Source of the DNA: Thalassomonas actiniarum
GTDB taxonomy: Bacteria; Pseudomonadota; Gammaproteobacteria; Enterobacterales; Alteromonadaceae
NCBI RefSeq assembly: GCF_000948975.2
Contig: NZ_CP059735.1
Location: 5,020,603-5,084,602 of the forward strand
DNA length: 64,000 bases
Direction of reading: 5' to 3'
The notes below the pieces were generated by a model. It did not search any database, had not been told where the DNA came from, and saw only the letters and a program-made list of their open reading frames with translations. Made by a program: the position numbers and the translations under genes. Positions within the stretch are counted from its first letter, which is position 1; each line of letters starts with the position of its first letter. This document shows positions 1 to 8,559 of the stretch, piece by piece.

Positions 1-47
1 GAAAGGCAATGCTGCGCCTTTATGAATAAAAACCGGCCTGAATTTTA

Positions 48-674
48 TCAATCACGCACCGGGAGATTGAAATCTTCTGTCTGGATAACAAAGGCAAGTA
101 ATTGCGGAAAGAAGACCTCAAAGGCCTGCTGGTAAGCCTGATAATGCTCCTGCACTTCGTCAATAGCCCCTAGCAAGTGGTTATCAAAGCGTATCCGCCG
201 GCTGACACCGTCTAAGGCCGGCCCCACCGAAGATAAGTCCTGATATCCCGAGAGCCAGTCATGCGCTATCATGCGTGAAACCATCCACTGCATTTTTTCC
301 GGCATCAACTCAATATGTTCAGCCAGCTGCCGGTAGCAAGCGCTACTGAAGTGGTTCAGGGGCTCAGAGGAGTATGAGGTAAATTCTTTTGCCAGGAAGT
401 GATCAAACACGATATCGGAAATGATCCCGGAAAAACGTTTTCTTTTCCCACTCAGTAAACTTTTTAACCGGATCACCTCTTGATGCTGGTCGGTATATTT
501 ATCGATAAGCCTGTGCTGATATATGCCACTGACCACCTCAGCTGGATATTGGCTAAATTGCCGCCCTTTAACGAAATCTCCCATCAGATTTCCCACCAGG
601 GTTAAAGCTTGCTTTTCTGGTGGCAATCGACTTGATGCCGCTTGGGCTAAAAACAGGTGAGCGAGGTAATTCAT
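48..674 (-). CDS. acpH: Acyl carrier protein phosphodiesterase
   Basis: The 208-residue protein begins MNYLAHLFLA and carries the GNLMGDFVKG segment, the GIYQHRLIDKYTDQH segment and the SDIVFDHFLA segment. These supply the Asp and His metal ligands typical of the AcpH/DUF479 (HD-like) family. The enzyme removes the 4'-phosphopantetheine arm from holo-ACP in the cytoplasm. Length fits the family (about 190-210 residues). It lies just downstream of two small genes on the same strand, which may share its transcript. Function is inferred from family resemblance. Confidence 0.88.
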   Translation of the reverse strand: MNYLAHLFLAQAASSRLPPEKQALTLVGNLMGDFVKGRQFSQYPAEVVSGIYQHRLIDKYTDQHQEVIRLKSLLSGKRKRFSGIISDIVFDHFLAKEFTSYSSEPLNHFSSACYRQLAEHIELMPEKMQWMVSRMIAHDWLSGYQDLSSVGPALDGVSRRIRFDNHLLGAIDEVQEHYQAYQQAFEVFFPQLLAFVIQTEDFNLPVRD

Positions 675-710
675 GGAAAAAGTTCGGCAATAGCGCTTAA
701 GGGCTAAAAG

Positions 711-929
711 CTATTGCTCGATATCCAGTTCAATATCAGTACAGCCCTTTTTACAGCTTACGGTGAGTTTTTCACCGGCTTTGGCCTGGGCTAACGCGAT
801 TGTTTGCCCGCAAACGGGGCAAATACTTTTCTTGCCGGCCATCACTTTTTTGATCAGGGATTTTTGCCGGTGAAAAGAATCACTGCTGTTTTTTTGCAGC
901 TGAGAAAATAACTTGCTATCGAGCGCCAT
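711..929 (-). CDS. Small zinc-ribbon protein of unknown function
   Basis: This 72-residue protein has a basic N-terminal half (KKVMAGKK) followed by CPVCG at about residues 37-41 and a second Cys pair, CKKGC, near residues 59-63. That makes one CxxC plus CxxxC zinc-ribbon. The ATG lies only two bases after the stop of the upstream RraB-like gene (TAG-cc-ATG), so translational coupling is likely. I do not recognise a characterised homologue. A nucleic-acid or protein-binding role is plausible but unproven. Confidence 0.65.
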   Translation of the reverse strand: MALDSKLFSQLQKNSSDSFHRQKSLIKKVMAGKKSICPVCGQTIALAQAKAGEKLTVSCKKGCTDIELDIEQ

Positions 930-931
930 GG

Positions 932-1279
932 CTATCCGCCCTTTTTAACACAATACCAGCCGTCATATTTTCCTTGAAAAGGTTGAGCGCTGTTTTCCAG
1001 CAACTCCTGATAGGCGGCAATATTTTCATAACTGGCTTCCACTTCAGGATATGCCGTGATTTCCCAGGGAAAGTCCTTATCATCGGGATAAGGGCAAAAA
1101 GAAAGTTTCTGGTTATTTTCCAATAATAACTGACCATATTTCAGCGCCTGCTGCTCGCTGGCAAATAATACCGAAAACTGTATTTCTCTCGGAATTGAAA
1201 GGTCATCGCCTTCCTGTAGCATTTGCCACAGGGCGTCGCCGATATTGTCTTGGGGATAAAGCTCTAAATCACGTTCCAT
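932..1279 (-). CDS. RraB-like protein (regulator of ribonuclease E activity B family)
   Basis: The 115-residue acidic protein carries the family pattern GDALWQMLQEGDDLSIPREIQF near the N-terminus, a central FASEQQALKYGQLLLE helix, FPWEITAYPEV, and the closing DGWYC. In enterobacteria RraB binds RNase E and slows degradosome activity. Whether this copy does the same is inference, because several paralogous RraB-domain proteins exist. The zinc-ribbon gene follows after two bases, suggesting a bicistronic unit. The start is an ATG preceded by an AGAG ribosome-binding site. Confidence 0.7.
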   Translation of the reverse strand: MERDLELYPQDNIGDALWQMLQEGDDLSIPREIQFSVLFASEQQALKYGQLLLENNQKLSFCPYPDDKDFPWEITAYPEVEASYENIAAYQELLENSAQPFQGKYDGWYCVKKGG

Positions 1280-1497
1280 TCATTACTCTTTCTACTGCTT
1301 AACTGATAAAGCTATAGTAGCGCCGATACTTATTAAAACCCAGCCTAAACTGGCTTTATTAAACAAATTTATTTAAAAAGTCCGGCCGCAGATTTTTTAT
1401 GCCCCTGCCGCCCCTGCATAGTGTTATCATAACTGGCGGTTATAAACACCTTAGTATTTCTTAACAATAAAAGCTTGAGAGTAAAAAGCAGCAGGAT

Positions 1498-2379
1498 TTG
1501 AGCAAATTGGACATTATAGAGCAACATATTGATGTAGAAAACGAAAGTGAGTCGGTGATCTCCCTGCTGAGCAACCATTGCCAGATGTCTGTTGCCGAAT
1601 TAAAACAGGCCATCAATAAAGGCGCTCTGTGGCTAACCCGGGGCAAGCATACCCAAAGATTACGCCGGGTAAAAAAACCGCTTAAAGCACAGGATGTTTT
1701 ACATTTTTATTATAACCGCCAGGTACTGGCACAAGAAGTGGCCCCGGCCCGGCTGATCAGTGATCTTAAAGATTACAGCGTCTGGTATAAGCCCTACGGC
1801 ATGTTATCTCAGGGCTCCAAATGGAGCGATCACTGCACCATAAGCCGCTGGGCGCAAACCCACCTTAAGCCGGAGCGCCCGGTATTTATTGTCCACCGTC
1901 TGGACAAGGCCGCCACCGGGTTAATCTTGCTAGCCCACAGTAAAACCGCGGCGCGGGCCTTATCCGCCATGTTTGAGCAGCATGCCCTGGAAAAACATTA
2001 CCAGATCATAGTGCATGGCGATCACAGCACACATGACCAACCGCAAGTGATCGCTGAGCCGATAGATGGTAAAAGTGCCAGAAGCACCTTTAGCTGCCTG
2101 AATTATGATCGGCAGCATGATTTATCCCTGGTAGATGTTAAAATAGACAGCGGCCGCAAACACCAGATCCGCCGTCATGCCGCTTCGATAAATTTGCCCG
2201 TGGTGGCTGACAGATTACACGGCGACTTGAACCGCCACTACCCCGACAGTCTGAATCTACAGCTTTGTGCGGTCTCATTAAGCTTCGCCTGCCCTTTAAG
2301 CGGCAAAAAACAAAACTTTAAACTACCGAAGGAATATCGGCCACAACTTGCTGCCGCGGCAAAACAGCTGGCAGAATAA
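1498..2379 (+). CDS. RluA-family pseudouridine synthase
   Basis: The 293-residue protein starts at a TTG preceded by AGCAGGA; I see no better ATG. The first 85 residues look S4-like. The catalytic block HRLDKAATGLILLA (catalytic Asp in HRLDK) lies near residue 130, followed by KHYQIIVHG and the GRKHQIRRHAA motif. These define the RluA/RluC/RluD family, which converts uridine to pseudouridine in rRNA or tRNA. The target base cannot be read from the sequence. It is monocistronic and convergent with the DHDPS-like gene across a repeat block. Confidence 0.85.
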   Translation: MSKLDIIEQHIDVENESESVISLLSNHCQMSVAELKQAINKGALWLTRGKHTQRLRRVKKPLKAQDVLHFYYNRQVLAQEVAPARLISDLKDYSVWYKPYGMLSQGSKWSDHCTISRWAQTHLKPERPVFIVHRLDKAATGLILLAHSKTAARALSAMFEQHALEKHYQIIVHGDHSTHDQPQVIAEPIDGKSARSTFSCLNYDRQHDLSLVDVKIDSGRKHQIRRHAASINLPVVADRLHGDLNRHYPDSLNLQLCAVSLSFACPLSGKKQNFKLPKEYRPQLAAAAKQLAE

Positions 2380-2400
2380 AGGCTCCGGCAGACTGCTTCG

Positions 2401-2589
2401 TCCATGAAGCCAGCTCATACCATGCTTCCTGCATATAAAGTTATCCTTCATCCGTGAAGCCACTTTATACCATGCTTCCTGCATATAAAGTTCTTCTTCT
2501 TCCGTGAAGCCACTTTATACCATGCTTCCTGCATATAAAGTTCTTCTTCTTCCGTGAAGCCACTTTATACCATGCTTCCTGCATATAAA
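2401..2589. repeat. 50-bp tandem repeat, four copies
   Basis: Four head-to-tail units lie at 2401-2450, 2451-2500, 2501-2550 and 2551-2589 (last one cut short). Units 2 and 3 are identical. Unit 1 differs mainly at the stem arm and the last ten bases. Units 2-4 contain inverted arms ACTTTATA and TATAAAGT separated by 14 bases (unit 4 loses the final T), interlocked with a second arm pair GAAGC/GCTTC. The array lies between the 3' ends of two convergent genes. There are no spacers, so it is not CRISPR. Confidence 0.95.
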
Positions 2590-2616
2590 AAGGCCTGAGG
2601 TGCTACACCTCAGGCC
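2587..2616 (-). terminator. Rho-independent terminator of the DHDPS-like gene
   Basis: A perfect 11-bp stem (GGCCTGAGGTG / CACCTCAGGCC, 3-base loop) is followed on the minus strand by five T. It sits 34 bases beyond the stop codon of the minus-strand gene and abuts the tandem repeat. Confidence 0.85.
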
Positions 2617-2649
2617 CGTTAAAAAATTAAGTGAAAACCAAACTCAAGG

Positions 2650-3558
2650 CTAGGCCCGATAAATAAAGTCACTGTCCGCTAAAAGCTGTGCCTGGTCGCC
2701 AACATATTCATCACTTGCAAACGCCGATAACAGGGCCAGTCCCTGCTCTCTTTGTGCCTGGGATAATGCCTGGTAAGGCAGGCGGAAAACCGGCAAGACC
2801 GCCCCTGTCATCATTAATGCGGTATTGATGGCAATAGGGTTAGGCTCGCAAAACAGCCAGTGCATTGTCTGCTGCAGCCGTTCATTAAGCTCAGCATCAT
2901 TATCATCCATCAAACGGCGCATCAAGCCCGGGAACAGGTTAGAAGTAACCGAAATCACCCCGTGAGAGTTACATTGATGACGCCCGGCAAAACTTTCATC
3001 ATCATTACCGGACCAGCAGGCAATACCCTGCTGCTCATAATAACGGATACGTTCATTGCCGGCGCATTCCTTAACCCCGATAAAATGCTGATGTTTCGAC
3101 AGCGGCTCGATAATTTCAGGCGTCAGATCCTGTCCGGTGCGTCCGGGCACATTATAAATAAAAGCCGGTCCTATATCTAAAACCCGGGAAAAATGCGCCA
3201 ACACGCCGCCGGTAGAGGTTCTGCCGTAATAGGGGTTGATTTGCAATGCCGCATCCATGCCGGTGGCAAAGCCGTTTTCAGTCGCCTTGATCGCCTCCCG
3301 GGTATTGTTACTGCCGGTATTGCCTATGATCAATAACCGCCCACCAAACTTGTTGGCGCTGTGGGCAATCAGCATTAAATGCTCTTCCCAACTCAATAAA
3401 TGCCCTTCACCTGTGGTGCCGCCAACAATAATACCGTCGACACCGGCCGCTATTTGCTGCTCTACCAGGAGATCATAAGTATGAAGATCGATATCGCCGC
3501 TATGGGTAAACGGGGTTTTTATCGCGGTAATTAAACTGGCATCTTTTAAAGGCTTCAT
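2650..3558 (-). CDS. Dihydrodipicolinate synthase, plant-type (DapA superfamily)
   Basis: This TIM-barrel aldolase of 302 residues starts at the ATG (3558) behind GAGAG; an in-frame TTG twelve bases upstream is less likely. Catalytic features are GGTTGEG (48-52 region), Tyr135 in IYNVPGRTGQD and Schiff-base Lys163 in GVKEC. The reaction would be condensation of pyruvate with aspartate semialdehyde for lysine and diaminopimelate synthesis. Segments such as LLSWEEHLMLI, IGNTGSNNTREAI, CWSGNDDE, GVISVTSNL, WLFCEPNPIAINTAL and PVFRLPY match what I remember of plant chloroplast DHDPS much better than E. coli DapA. It is monocistronic, with no lysine genes nearby. A related aldolase function cannot be excluded. 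Confidence 0.8.
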   Translation of the reverse strand: MKPLKDASLITAIKTPFTHSGDIDLHTYDLLVEQQIAAGVDGIIVGGTTGEGHLLSWEEHLMLIAHSANKFGGRLLIIGNTGSNNTREAIKATENGFATGMDAALQINPYYGRTSTGGVLAHFSRVLDIGPAFIYNVPGRTGQDLTPEIIEPLSKHQHFIGVKECAGNERIRYYEQQGIACWSGNDDESFAGRHQCNSHGVISVTSNLFPGLMRRLMDDNDAELNERLQQTMHWLFCEPNPIAINTALMMTGAVLPVFRLPYQALSQAQREQGLALLSAFASDEYVGDQAQLLADSDFIYRA

Positions 3559-3635
3559 CCGTACTCTCAACTTTCTGGTTAATATGGGTTAATCATTCAG
3601 GTTTTGCTCAGGCAAAGCATCAGCAACCGGCCTGG

Positions 3636-4016
3636 CTAACAATGGCCGACCGTATCTGCGACCCGGCGCAGTTTATACACTTCATTGGTTTCGATATGCT
3701 GGTACTCAAAGATTTGATTATCCAGCTGCAACACCCGATAGGCATGGTAGTTGCCACTGTCAGCCAAGTCTGCGGCATAAAGCTCCTTGGCGATCAATTC
3801 GCTTTTGGTGATGGTAAAATGAATATCCCCCACCAGTCCCCAGTCGCCCAGCTCCACCACTTTATCACAGACCTCCCCCTTGTCATCAAAAGTTAAAAAA
3901 GTGATTTCAAAACTGCCGTCGGCGGCCAGTTCGGCATATTCACTGGTCTGGATCCCTTTTTCATCGGTATCGGTATTGTACCAGCGGCCGAAAAGTTGCT
4001 CTCGGTGATATTTCAT
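3636..4016 (-). CDS. Hypothetical protein, possibly lipocalin-like
   Basis: This 126-residue cytoplasmic protein (no signal peptide) has alternating beta-strand patterns: LFGRWYNTD, SFEITFLTFDDKG, ELGDWGLVGDIHFTITKSEL, NYHAYRVLQLDNQIFEYQHIE. These suggest a small beta-barrel. I do not recognise a named family. Its ATG overlaps the stop of the upstream periplasmic binding protein gene by four bases (ATGA), so the two are translationally coupled. Confidence 0.6.
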   Translation of the reverse strand: MKYHREQLFGRWYNTDTDEKGIQTSEYAELAADGSFEITFLTFDDKGEVCDKVVELGDWGLVGDIHFTITKSELIAKELYAADLADSGNYHAYRVLQLDNQIFEYQHIETNEVYKLRRVADTVGHC

Positions 4017-4807
4017 TGTCCCTCCGTTTGCTTATCACTGTAGGCGCTTAATTTTATCGCTTCAATAATGTGATACTTTTGCTTTAACGCCTTTACCAGG
4101 GAAGCATGGCTCTTTAAAAAAGCATTAAACTGGGCAATCACTTCTGGATATTTTATCGTAGAAAAGTGATAGGCATAGTTTTCATACCGGATAGATTTAT
4201 TCAATACCAGCTCACCGCTTCGCTTTAAACTTCCCAGGTTATAACGTACCACATTACCGTCGATATTCGTGGCATCAAGATTACCATGCAAGACATGTTT
4301 GACAAGACTTAACGGCGAAGATTCTTCCTGTAAAATCACCTGCTTGGCTTTAATTTTATCTAACCACAAAGTCGGATGAAAACCTAAGATCGTCCCCAGG
4401 GATTTCACCTCATCCCGCTGCACCGGCAGCCTGGACTTTAACATGTAAACCCCGGACATTAACCTAAGTACAGGTTCGCTAAAAGTAATATCCAGGTGTT
4501 TTTCCGCCGCCCTTTGCCAGCGCACGTTATCCGGAAACTTAAAATCTATGCCTTCATCTATATACCACTGATTAAAACGTTTGATCGGCAAGGCAACAAA
4601 ACGGTAGGTGTACTGGTGTTTTTCAAAAAAAGTACTGAGCAACTCTTTAGTAAAGCTGGGCCCATGGCTTTTGGTAGAAGAGAAGTCATAGATGGGATAA
4701 TAGCTGACATCCTCAACGCCGATAATAAAGGTCTTTGCCTCAGCCCGGGAAAGACAAATAATAATGGAAGCGAGCAAACAAACCAATTGCCTCCGGTTAA
4801 TTTTCAT
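4013..4807 (-). CDS. Periplasmic solute-binding protein, family 3-like
   Basis: The 264-residue protein has a signal peptide (MKINRRQLVCLLASIIICLSRAEA, cut after AEA). It then shows the pattern of extracellular family 3 solute-binding proteins: FIIGVEDVSYYPIYDF, GPSFTKELLSTFF, a central FSEPVLRLMSGVYML and a hinge with LDATNIDGNVVRYNL. No permease or ATPase genes are adjacent. Such orphan proteins are common in marine Alteromonadales and may be sensors rather than transporter parts. The ligand is unknown. It is coupled by a four-base overlap to the small downstream gene. Confidence 0.7.
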   Translation of the reverse strand: MKINRRQLVCLLASIIICLSRAEAKTFIIGVEDVSYYPIYDFSSTKSHGPSFTKELLSTFFEKHQYTYRFVALPIKRFNQWYIDEGIDFKFPDNVRWQRAAEKHLDITFSEPVLRLMSGVYMLKSRLPVQRDEVKSLGTILGFHPTLWLDKIKAKQVILQEESSPLSLVKHVLHGNLDATNIDGNVVRYNLGSLKRSGELVLNKSIRYENYAYHFSTIKYPEVIAQFNAFLKSHASLVKALKQKYHIIEAIKLSAYSDKQTEGQ

Positions 4808-5138
4808 TGATTATCCTTAGTTGCCAATGGCTGGGGCAAGATACGCCATGCCTCCTGTAATATATACCCAGGTAAAAGCTCATTCAACTTCCCCCGCCAA
4901 CTCTGCTCAGTCGTTAAAAAACAGGAAAAACTAATAACACAGGCCGGGAACCCGGGAGTAGTAACAGCCAGATCATAAGCCAGCAACCAATATCAACCCG
5001 GATGGTTTTACCCCGGCCTATTACCTGCCCCCCAGACTTACGGCTGAGCCAAGCTGACTACCGCTTTTAATGTCGGGTATATCGGCTCTCCCTAAGCCGG
5101 CTGCCGGAGCCAGTCCAGGGAAATAAGCAAAACAGGTT
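4808..5138. other. Intergenic stretch without a supported gene
   Basis: The 331 bases between the esterase and the binding protein contain one 60-codon minus-strand frame (4804-4986) with no family resemblance, which I do not accept as a gene. I see no clear terminator. The promoter of the binding protein presumably lies here. Confidence 0.5.
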
Positions 5139-5798
5139 TTATTTTAATTTAGGCTGTAACCACTTTGAAATATCGCTAATTTGCTCGGCGCAAACACTGT
5201 GGGGCATACGATAGGTTTTATATTGGTGGCTATAATCATGCTTTTGCAAAAAGGAAATTGCCGCCAGCCCCAGTTGCTCAGGCACAACCGGATCTTCCGT
5301 GCCGTGCATAACCATCACCGGGGTATTTTTATTTTGCGGGTGTAACTCCAGGGTATCGGCGGTTGCCAGATAGGTTGACATAGTCAACAGGCCGCCAAGC
5401 GGCTTATCGTAGGACAGCGCCGCCTGATAGGCAACCGCGCCCCCTTGGGAAAAACCGGCCAGGAAAATTTGCTCGCTGGGAATACCCCGCGCCAACTCCT
5501 GCTCCACCAGGGCAATTACCGCATCGGCAGAGGCTTGTAATTGCTCGCTGTCCACTTTGCGGTTGATATTCATATCCAGAATATCGTACCAGGCAGGCAT
5601 CACCATGCCGCCATTGATGGTAACGGGAATTTTCGGCGCATGAGGGAATATAAAGCGTACCGCATGTTCTTTCGCAAGCTTTAACTCAGGCACTATAGGT
5701 TCAAAATCATGGCCGTCGGCGCCCAAACCGTGCAACCAGATCACACTTGCGCCCGGTTTTTCCCCGGTAGCCACTTCTATATAAGGTAATAATGACAT
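5139..5798 (-). CDS. Alpha/beta hydrolase, carboxylesterase / acyl-protein thioesterase family
   Basis: The 219-residue cytosolic hydrolase has an oxyanion-region motif WLHGLGADGHDFEPIVPEL (20-38), the nucleophile elbow GFSQGG near residue 114, an Asp in HGTEDPVVP and a His in MPHSVC, completing the Ser-Asp-His triad. This is the phospholipase/carboxylesterase (LYPLA-like) family, acting on short-chain esters and acyl thioesters. The natural substrate is unknown. It is monocistronic on the minus strand. Length matches the family. Confidence 0.88.
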   Translation of the reverse strand: MSLLPYIEVATGEKPGASVIWLHGLGADGHDFEPIVPELKLAKEHAVRFIFPHAPKIPVTINGGMVMPAWYDILDMNINRKVDSEQLQASADAVIALVEQELARGIPSEQIFLAGFSQGGAVAYQAALSYDKPLGGLLTMSTYLATADTLELHPQNKNTPVMVMHGTEDPVVPEQLGLAAISFLQKHDYSHQYKTYRMPHSVCAEQISDISKWLQPKLK

Positions 5799-5949
5799 AA
5801 AACATCCCTAATCAGACAAGAAAACAAGCTTGTCTTTTTGCTCGTTATAATAATAAATGCCGCTATTATATCCATATCCCAAACAAGCGCCATATATCTT
5901 GGTTGAAGAGAACTCGGCACAACAGTTTCCAGAGATGCGATAAAACAAT

Positions 5950-5980
5950 AAAAAAGGGGCGTGCCAACCGGCACTCCCCT
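5950..5980 (-). terminator. Terminator downstream of the DUF4097 gene
   Basis: The stem AGGGGAGTGCC / GGCACGCCCCT (one mismatch, GGTT loop) is followed on the minus strand by six T, 35 bases past the stop codon. Confidence 0.8.
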
Positions 5981-6014
5981 CTTCTATTGTTACTCAGGTA
6001 ATACTCAGGACGTA

Positions 6015-6782
6015 TTATTTTTTCATCACCTTGATACTGCCGTTCACGCTGTCAAGGGAAATACGCGCATCACCCGAGCCGATATCTCCGCGCATATTGC
6101 GCCCGGCAAACAGGTTTTTATCCACCTTCAAACCAAAGTCATTTTTAATGCTGCCATGCATGGTTTCGGCATCGACCGCGGCGCTGATATTTTCCGGCAG
6201 GTGCAGCTTGATACTGCCGTTAACCGTTTCTATTTTTATCTGCTCCAGCTCTTTCGCCACCTGCTGGTAATTCACCTTGATACTGCCATTAACCGAGCTG
6301 ATATCGGCATCAGCGCTTAAACCCGAAGCTTTTATTGAACCATTGACCAGCTCGGCATTCACTTCTCCCATAACATTTTCTATGGTCAAAGAACCGTTTA
6401 CCAACTCAATTTTAGCCAAATCTACGTCCTGGGGCACCATGATGCGGTAATCCACCGAGCCGGAATTGTGATTATTGCCCCAGGTCGATGTTTTTTCGTA
6501 GCGGGTTTCAACACTCACCCCCCGGTCATTTTGGCTCATATCGATAGAGATACGATCCCTGTCGTCCTGATCATCGGCTTCGATGATGGCAGTTACCTGG
6601 ATCACCTTTTGCTGCCAGCTTTGAATATCTACGCTGCCGTTGACATTTTCCAGGCGAAAACTGCTGTTATCACCGACGGTAAAAGATTTATTGATCTCAT
6701 CGACAACATCGGCATTAACCTGCCATGTCATCAGAGCGGCGAAACTGGCAACAAAAAGTGGTTTGCTGATAAGGTTATTCAT
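6015..6782 (-). CDS. DUF4097-type secreted beta-repeat protein
   Basis: The 255-residue protein has a signal peptide (MNNLISKPLFVASFAALMTWQVNA) and a body of short beta-strand repeats, each centred on VNGS(I/L/V)-type motifs: ENVNGSVDI, LVNGSLTI, LVNGSIKA, SVNGSIKV, TVNGSIKL, MHGSIKN and SVNGSIKV. This is the DUF4097/putative adhesin right-handed beta-helix pattern, likely periplasmic or surface-associated. No function is established. It is divergent from cinA with a 150-bp gap and has its own terminator. Confidence 0.8.
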   Translation of the reverse strand: MNNLISKPLFVASFAALMTWQVNADVVDEINKSFTVGDNSSFRLENVNGSVDIQSWQQKVIQVTAIIEADDQDDRDRISIDMSQNDRGVSVETRYEKTSTWGNNHNSGSVDYRIMVPQDVDLAKIELVNGSLTIENVMGEVNAELVNGSIKASGLSADADISSVNGSIKVNYQQVAKELEQIKIETVNGSIKLHLPENISAAVDAETMHGSIKNDFGLKVDKNLFAGRNMRGDIGSGDARISLDSVNGSIKVMKK

Positions 6783-6932
6783 AGTATTTCCCTGGCTTTT
6801 ATAAAATATTTATCCAGTTAGATGTAAGGGGGATTAAAAAAGGTTTAAATCAGTTTAAAATAATTTTTCGACCGATAAAATACCAGACGAAGCACCATCG
6901 CCTTTTCTCTTGATTAAAACAATGGACAGACA

Positions 6933-8225
6933 ATGAAACAAATTAAAGTTCAACTGTTGCTCACCGGTAACGAATTATTAAACGGGGATGTTGTTGATAC
7001 CAACTCCGCCATGATCGCCCGGGAATTGGCGGAAACAGGCATAGAGATCAAACGTAAAGTCACCGTCAGCGACGACTTATCCCTGCTCGTTGCAGAAATC
7101 GGCCAAATGAGCACGGCAGCGGATGTCTTGATCATTAATGGCGGTTTAGGACCAACCACAGACGACTTTACCGCTCAGGCACTGGCACAGGCGATGAATG
7201 TGCCGTTGGCACAACACCAACAGGCCTATCAACATCTGGTTTCCTGGTGTCAGCAAAGAGATACAATACTGAACCCGGCCAATTTAAAGCAGGCATTATT
7301 ACCCCAAGGCTGTGACATTATCGCCAACCGCATCGGCAGCGCCGTCGGTTTTAAAGTCAGGCACAACAACTGTGAAATTTATTGCACCCCGGGTGTGCCT
7401 GCTGAGTTAAAAGTCATGTTAGAGCAACAAATCCTCCCGGATTTTGCTGAAAAAACAACCGGGCAAGATAAAACACAGATCACTAAGTTTCAGATCTTTG
7501 GCCTCGGCGAGTCTAAACTGCAGCAACTTATCCACGACGAGCTTGCCCCCTGGCCCGATGATGTTGAACTGGGCTTTAGGGCCGGCGATCCCTTGCTGGA
7601 GCTGAAGTTAACCACCCGTTCATCCGCCGCCGATGCTGAAAAAGCGCAATGTATAACAAAACTTAAGGCCCTGTTAGGGAACCATATTGTGGCAGAAATA
7701 AATGGCCCGCCAAAAAGTTTGGCGCAACACGTCCTTGATCGCCTAACAGAAAAAGGACAAACCCTTGCCACGGCCGAGTCTTGCACCGGCGGCCTGATTG
7801 CCAGCTTGCTCACGCAAGTCCCCGGCTCTTCCCAAGCCTTTGAGGCCGGCTTTGTCACCTACTCCAATGACATGAAAAGCCAGATGCTGGGGGTAGATCC
7901 CCGGATTTTGGCAAACCACGGCGCCGTTAGCCGGGAAACCATACAGGCCATGGCCGAAGGTGCGCTGGAGAGGTCGGCGGCAGACTATGTGATCGCGGTT
8001 TCCGGTGTCGCAGGCCCGGGAGGCGGCAGCAAAGAAAAGCCGGTAGGTACAGTCTGGCTGGCCTGGGGAAGTAAAACTGACCTTAAATGCCATTGCTTTT
8101 TAATCCCCGGCACCCGGCTTGCTTTTCAGCGTTATGTTGCAGCCATTGGCCTGGATTTGATCAGACGATCGCTCAATGATTGCAACGATCCAGCTAATTA
8201 CTTGATTGAAAGGAGTTTTAAATAA
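6933..8225 (+). CDS. cinA: CinA-like protein: COG1058 domain plus nicotinamide-nucleotide amidase domain
   Basis: The 430-residue two-domain protein has an N-terminal MoaB/MogA-like domain (LLLTGNELLNGDVVDTNS, GGLGPTTDDFT, YCTPGVPAEL) covering about residues 1-250. A C-terminal PncC domain (TLATAESCTGGLIASLLTQVPGSS, VSGVAGPGGGSKEKPVGTVW) covers about 260-420. The PncC domain deamidates nicotinamide mononucleotide to recycle the pyridine ring. The N-terminal domain is linked to ADP-ribose/NMN-type pyrophosphatase activity in some species. The gene is monocistronic with no recA next to it. Confidence 0.93.
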   Translation: MKQIKVQLLLTGNELLNGDVVDTNSAMIARELAETGIEIKRKVTVSDDLSLLVAEIGQMSTAADVLIINGGLGPTTDDFTAQALAQAMNVPLAQHQQAYQHLVSWCQQRDTILNPANLKQALLPQGCDIIANRIGSAVGFKVRHNNCEIYCTPGVPAELKVMLEQQILPDFAEKTTGQDKTQITKFQIFGLGESKLQQLIHDELAPWPDDVELGFRAGDPLLELKLTTRSSAADAEKAQCITKLKALLGNHIVAEINGPPKSLAQHVLDRLTEKGQTLATAESCTGGLIASLLTQVPGSSQAFEAGFVTYSNDMKSQMLGVDPRILANHGAVSRETIQAMAEGALERSAADYVIAVSGVAGPGGGSKEKPVGTVWLAWGSKTDLKCHCFLIPGTRLAFQRYVAAIGLDLIRRSLNDCNDPANYLIERSFK

Positions 8226-8559
8226 AAAATAAAAAAAATTCAACTAATATTATAAATCAAAGAATCTGATGTGAACCTCTTGTATCATCCCGGATATAAT
8301 GCTTCACAAATCAGATTATTATATCTGTATAAGATGATTGAACAGATCCGGAATTAAGATTAATATTTACACATTGATTACAGAGTAAAAGCTTTATCTG
8401 ATAGCAAACTGGCGAGCTTGCTTTACTTAAGCCCGATATTAGGGTAATAATTCGAGGGATAAATAGCTCGAAGGGTTAAAGCATAAGAAATAGTTCGCTG
8501 GCACGTATTATTATGCAGTTAAGCGTCAGCCAGGCAAACAGTATAACTAGGGGAATATT
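8226..8559. other. 334-bp AT-rich intergenic region
   Basis: No gene or terminator is convincing here. The region is AT-rich and should hold the promoter for the small gene and fapA-like gene that follow. I checked a CTGGCACG sequence near 8500 as a possible -24 element, but the GC element is at the wrong spacing. Confidence 0.5.

Noticed and set aside
2401-2589. Tandem repeat as a CRISPR array
   Set aside because: Units are directly adjacent with no unique spacers, and there are no cas genes.
4804-4986. 60-codon minus-strand frame overlapping the start of the binding-protein gene
   Set aside because: No family resemblance, no clear ribosome-binding site and atypical composition.
8490-8520. 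CTGGCACG sequence as a sigma-54 promoter for the 108-residue protein gene
   Set aside because: GG and GC are 13 bases apart instead of 10.
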